Part shown: piece by piece, positions 62,116 through 64,000 of the stretch
Layout: each line of letters starts with the position of its first letter
Numbering within the stretch: position 1 is the first letter of the stretch
Assembly (NCBI GenBank): GCA_963675925.2
Contig: CAXXIB010000007.1
Location: forward strand, 117,966-181,965
Source of the DNA: CAXXOK01 sp963675925
GTDB lineage: Bacteria > Bacillota > Clostridia > Christensenellales > Aristaeellaceae
Reading direction: 5' to 3'
Length of the DNA stretch: 64,000 nt
The notes under the pieces: generated by a model
The model's input: the letters and a program-made list of their open reading frames with translations, nothing else
Database searches by the model: none
What the model was told of the DNA's origin: nothing
Position numbers and translations under genes: made by a program

Positions 62116-63354
62116 ATGCTACTTGAGTTTTCATGTTCAAACCATAAATCCATTAAGGAAAGCGTCCTTTTTTCCGCTATCGCTGGAAAAGACTCTGCTC
62201 ATCATGAAGAGCTGTATAATTTTGGCAACATAAAAATTCTCAAAAAAGCTGCAATTTACGGAGCAAACGGTTCCGGAAAATCGAATTTCGTAGATGCTAT
62301 AGATTTTATGCGTATACTAGTCGGTGCGAGTATAAACAATCAACCCGGAGATACAATAAATCAATTCCCACATAAATTGAGTGGCTCAGAGTCAATTAGT
62401 GAATATAGAATACAGTTTGTCATGAAAAATATTCGATACGCATATGGTTTTTCGTTGAAGAACGGATCAGTTTATGAGGAATACTTATATTACTTCCCTA
62501 ACAAGCGTTCTGTTAAAGTATTTGAACGTAAGAAGGAAGAATATATTGATGGGAACAAGTTCAAAGGAGCTTTTTCTCTATGCAAAGATGTCAGAGCGAC
62601 TAATCGACTTTACTTATCCTGTGCCGCAAATTTTAGTTCTGTTGAAGCAACAAAAAATGCATTCCTATTCTTTAAAGATATGCTCGTTGTGTACAGTAAC
62701 ATACTCCAAGAAAATTGGATGGGATATTCACTAAGGACATTACATGACGACTCATCAATCAAGAATATTGTCCTTCTAATGTTGCAAAATCTTGGGGTTG
62801 ATGTCAAAGATATACGAGTAAATATCGAAGAGGAAAATTCGCAGGTTGTAGATGAGTCCAAACCTCCACTTGTTAAAAGGAAACAAGTTCGAGCAGAAGC
62901 CAAAATCGTCTATAATTCATTTTCAACTGACTTAATGCATGAAGAATCGGATGGTATCCGTAAACTAATTGCATTTCTGTGCCCATATATAGATATTTTG
63001 TTATATGGGAAAGTCTTGGTATGTGATGAAATTGAAACAAACTTTCATGAATCCATTGTTTGTGGTCTTGTTGAGCTATTAAGAAATCTAAAGATTAATC
63101 GTTCACCACAGCTTATATTAACAACACATGATACATCTATTCTAGATCTAGATATTTTTAGAAGAGATGAGATATGGTTTACCGAGATGTCTGCAGAAAC
63201 TAGAGCCACACAGCTATATTCCTTGGCTGAGATAAAAAACGTGAGAAAAAAGGAAAATGTTCGAAAAGGATATATTTCTGGTAAATTCGGTGCTATTCCA
63301 ATGCTGAATAAGGATCTTGCAGATATTATTGTCAAGTCACAGGTGGATGAATAG
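62116..63354 (+). CDS. AAA-family (OLD/AAA_15-like) ATPase of a probable defence system
   Basis: 412 residues from ATG 62116, with GGAG upstream. SMC/ABC-type nucleotide site: MLLEFSCSNHKSIKE at the N-terminus, Walker A GANGSGKSN at 49-57, signature-like EESDGIRKLIAFL near 276, Walker B VLVCDEIETNFHE near 300 and the switch LILTTHDTSILD near 335. Long charged insertion in the middle. Such ATPases act as sensors or motors in abortive-infection systems. AT-rich, one base from the HEPN gene, and next to a recombinase remnant. Confidence 0.88.
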   Translation: MLLEFSCSNHKSIKESVLFSAIAGKDSAHHEELYNFGNIKILKKAAIYGANGSGKSNFVDAIDFMRILVGASINNQPGDTINQFPHKLSGSESISEYRIQFVMKNIRYAYGFSLKNGSVYEEYLYYFPNKRSVKVFERKKEEYIDGNKFKGAFSLCKDVRATNRLYLSCAANFSSVEATKNAFLFFKDMLVVYSNILQENWMGYSLRTLHDDSSIKNIVLLMLQNLGVDVKDIRVNIEEENSQVVDESKPPLVKRKQVRAEAKIVYNSFSTDLMHEESDGIRKLIAFLCPYIDILLYGKVLVCDEIETNFHESIVCGLVELLRNLKINRSPQLILTTHDTSILDLDIFRRDEIWFTEMSAETRATQLYSLAEIKNVRKKENVRKGYISGKFGAIPMLNKDLADIIVKSQVDE

Positions 63355-63355
63355 C

Positions 63356-64000
63356 ATGGGTACTAGTAGAGACTTACGCCTACATAGCAGGGTGGAAAAC
63401 ACTCGTGAAAGTAATCAACTGCCACCAGTTTTCGAATTCACTCTAGAACAAATCAAAGAGCGTTTTTCACAAAATATTGTATCTATAGAAACGCAATTCG
63501 AAACCTTCAATTTGCTAATTGAGCAACATAAGATTGATGCCGCAAAAAATATCCTTCGCTCTCAAATTGTGTTTCTGGAAAGTGCCTTAGATTTCTATAT
63601 TCATGAAATATCTAAAATTGCGATGAAAAATATGTTGGAAGGGCATTGGAAGAAAAGCGATCAATATCGTAATTTCAAAGTGCCAATGTCTTGCCTTGAA
63701 AAAGCTCTAGATGATGATGAAACGAGCGATTGGTTTCTTGAACACATTAACTCAGCATACTCTGAAAGTGTGTTTTTAGGATTTGAAAAATTCAGGGATC
63801 AGATCAATACGTTAGGGATTGCTTGTTCAAGTGTTTTAGAAAATGCATTTTCGGAACAAGGCCATCAAGAGGCATGTATCAGATATGGGAAAAAAATAAT
63901 CAGAGATTTGTATACTCGACGAAACCAAATTGCACATCAGTCGGATCGTGAACACCGAACGGCAGAAATAGCAAATATCGAAGAAGCGGATGTGCGCATC
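63356..64000 (+). CDS. RiboL-PSP-HEPN-type putative RNase (cut by window end)
   Basis: 215 codons are present and the frame is open at the window edge. The start ATG 63356 lies one base after the ATPase stop. A helical region (SQIVFLESALDFYIHEISKI near 65) ends in the HEPN motif RRNQIAHQ at residues 188-195, that is R-x4-H. HEPN proteins with this motif are metal-independent RNases in toxin and abortive-infection systems. Tight coupling suggests that the ATPase controls the nuclease, a split analogue of PrrC-like proteins (inference). Confidence 0.75.
   Translation, partial: MGTSRDLRLHSRVENTRESNQLPPVFEFTLEQIKERFSQNIVSIETQFETFNLLIEQHKIDAAKNILRSQIVFLESALDFYIHEISKIAMKNMLEGHWKKSDQYRNFKVPMSCLEKALDDDETSDWFLEHINSAYSESVFLGFEKFRDQINTLGIACSSVLENAFSEQGHQEACIRYGKKIIRDLYTRRNQIAHQSDREHRTAEIANIEEADVRI

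Noticed and set aside
1..64000. CRISPR array
   Set aside because: No series of short direct repeats with regular spacers is present; the only regular repeat is the 480-bp coding repeat.

Overview
The window looks like chromosomal DNA of an anaerobic, Gram-positive member of the Bacillota (class Clostridia), of moderate GC content. I infer this from the strong AGGAGG-type ribosome binding sites, several near-consensus TTGACA/TATAAT promoters with 17-base spacers, a T-box leader, a two-subunit oxygen-labile class I fumarase, a monomeric [FeFe]-hydrogenase, PadR/HAAS/DUF4097 operons and a sortase-type cell-wall anchor. The species cannot be told from the sequence alone.

Region 1 (1-13.4 kb) is ordinary core and accessory metabolism: an acyl-CoA synthetase behind a T-box leader, glutamate racemase, a phosphoesterase-fumarase operon, a methyltransferase, a NYN nuclease-like protein, two dehydrogenase-type oxidoreductases, a PadR-HAAS-DUF4097 envelope operon and a MthK-like potassium channel. 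Region 2 (13.6-18.3 kb) holds a TrmO-like protein, then five consecutive genes (effector-binding protein, AraC regulator, HAAS membrane protein, PadR regulator, SDR) that each carry one or more single-base, mostly homopolymer frameshifts, then an intact SDR. Region 3 (18.7-30.5 kb) contains transketolase, an AraC regulator with an EamA transporter, DNA polymerase IV, pirin, a LigB-type dioxygenase, a peptidoglycan-binding protein, [FeFe]-hydrogenase divergent from nudC, and an SH3-domain secreted protein.

Region 4 (30.7-43.6 kb) is the most coherent system. A roughly 12-kb, ten-gene minus-strand operon, mostly joined by ATGA overlaps, lies divergent from its own AraC regulator. It encodes a SUMF1/FGE-like protein, an LplB/LplC-type ABC importer with its binding protein, two paralogous beta-lactamase-fold serine hydrolases, a CocE/NonD hydrolase, two tandem alpha/beta esterases (one without its nucleophile serine) and an MFS transporter. 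There is no glycoside hydrolase. I infer a pathway that imports and de-esterifies or cleaves an acylated small molecule or peptide-like compound.

Region 5 (43.8-53.5 kb) is mosaic. An AT-rich islet carries a small lysine-rich protein overlapping a dGTPase-like gene. It is followed by a secreted protein, a giant repeat surface protein with exact 480-bp repeats, a tRNA-3'-end-like fragment, two diverged copies of the same decayed gene end, and a truncated response regulator. Region 6 (53.5-61.5 kb) has an ABC-F ATPase and an operon for a binding-protein-dependent importer of the iron/phosphonate type, with a sugar-isomerase-like protein and a glycerophosphodiesterase-like protein. Region 7 (61.8 kb to the end) starts with a serine-recombinase remnant and then holds an AAA/OLD-like ATPase next to a HEPN-domain protein cut by the window edge, a likely defence or toxin pair.
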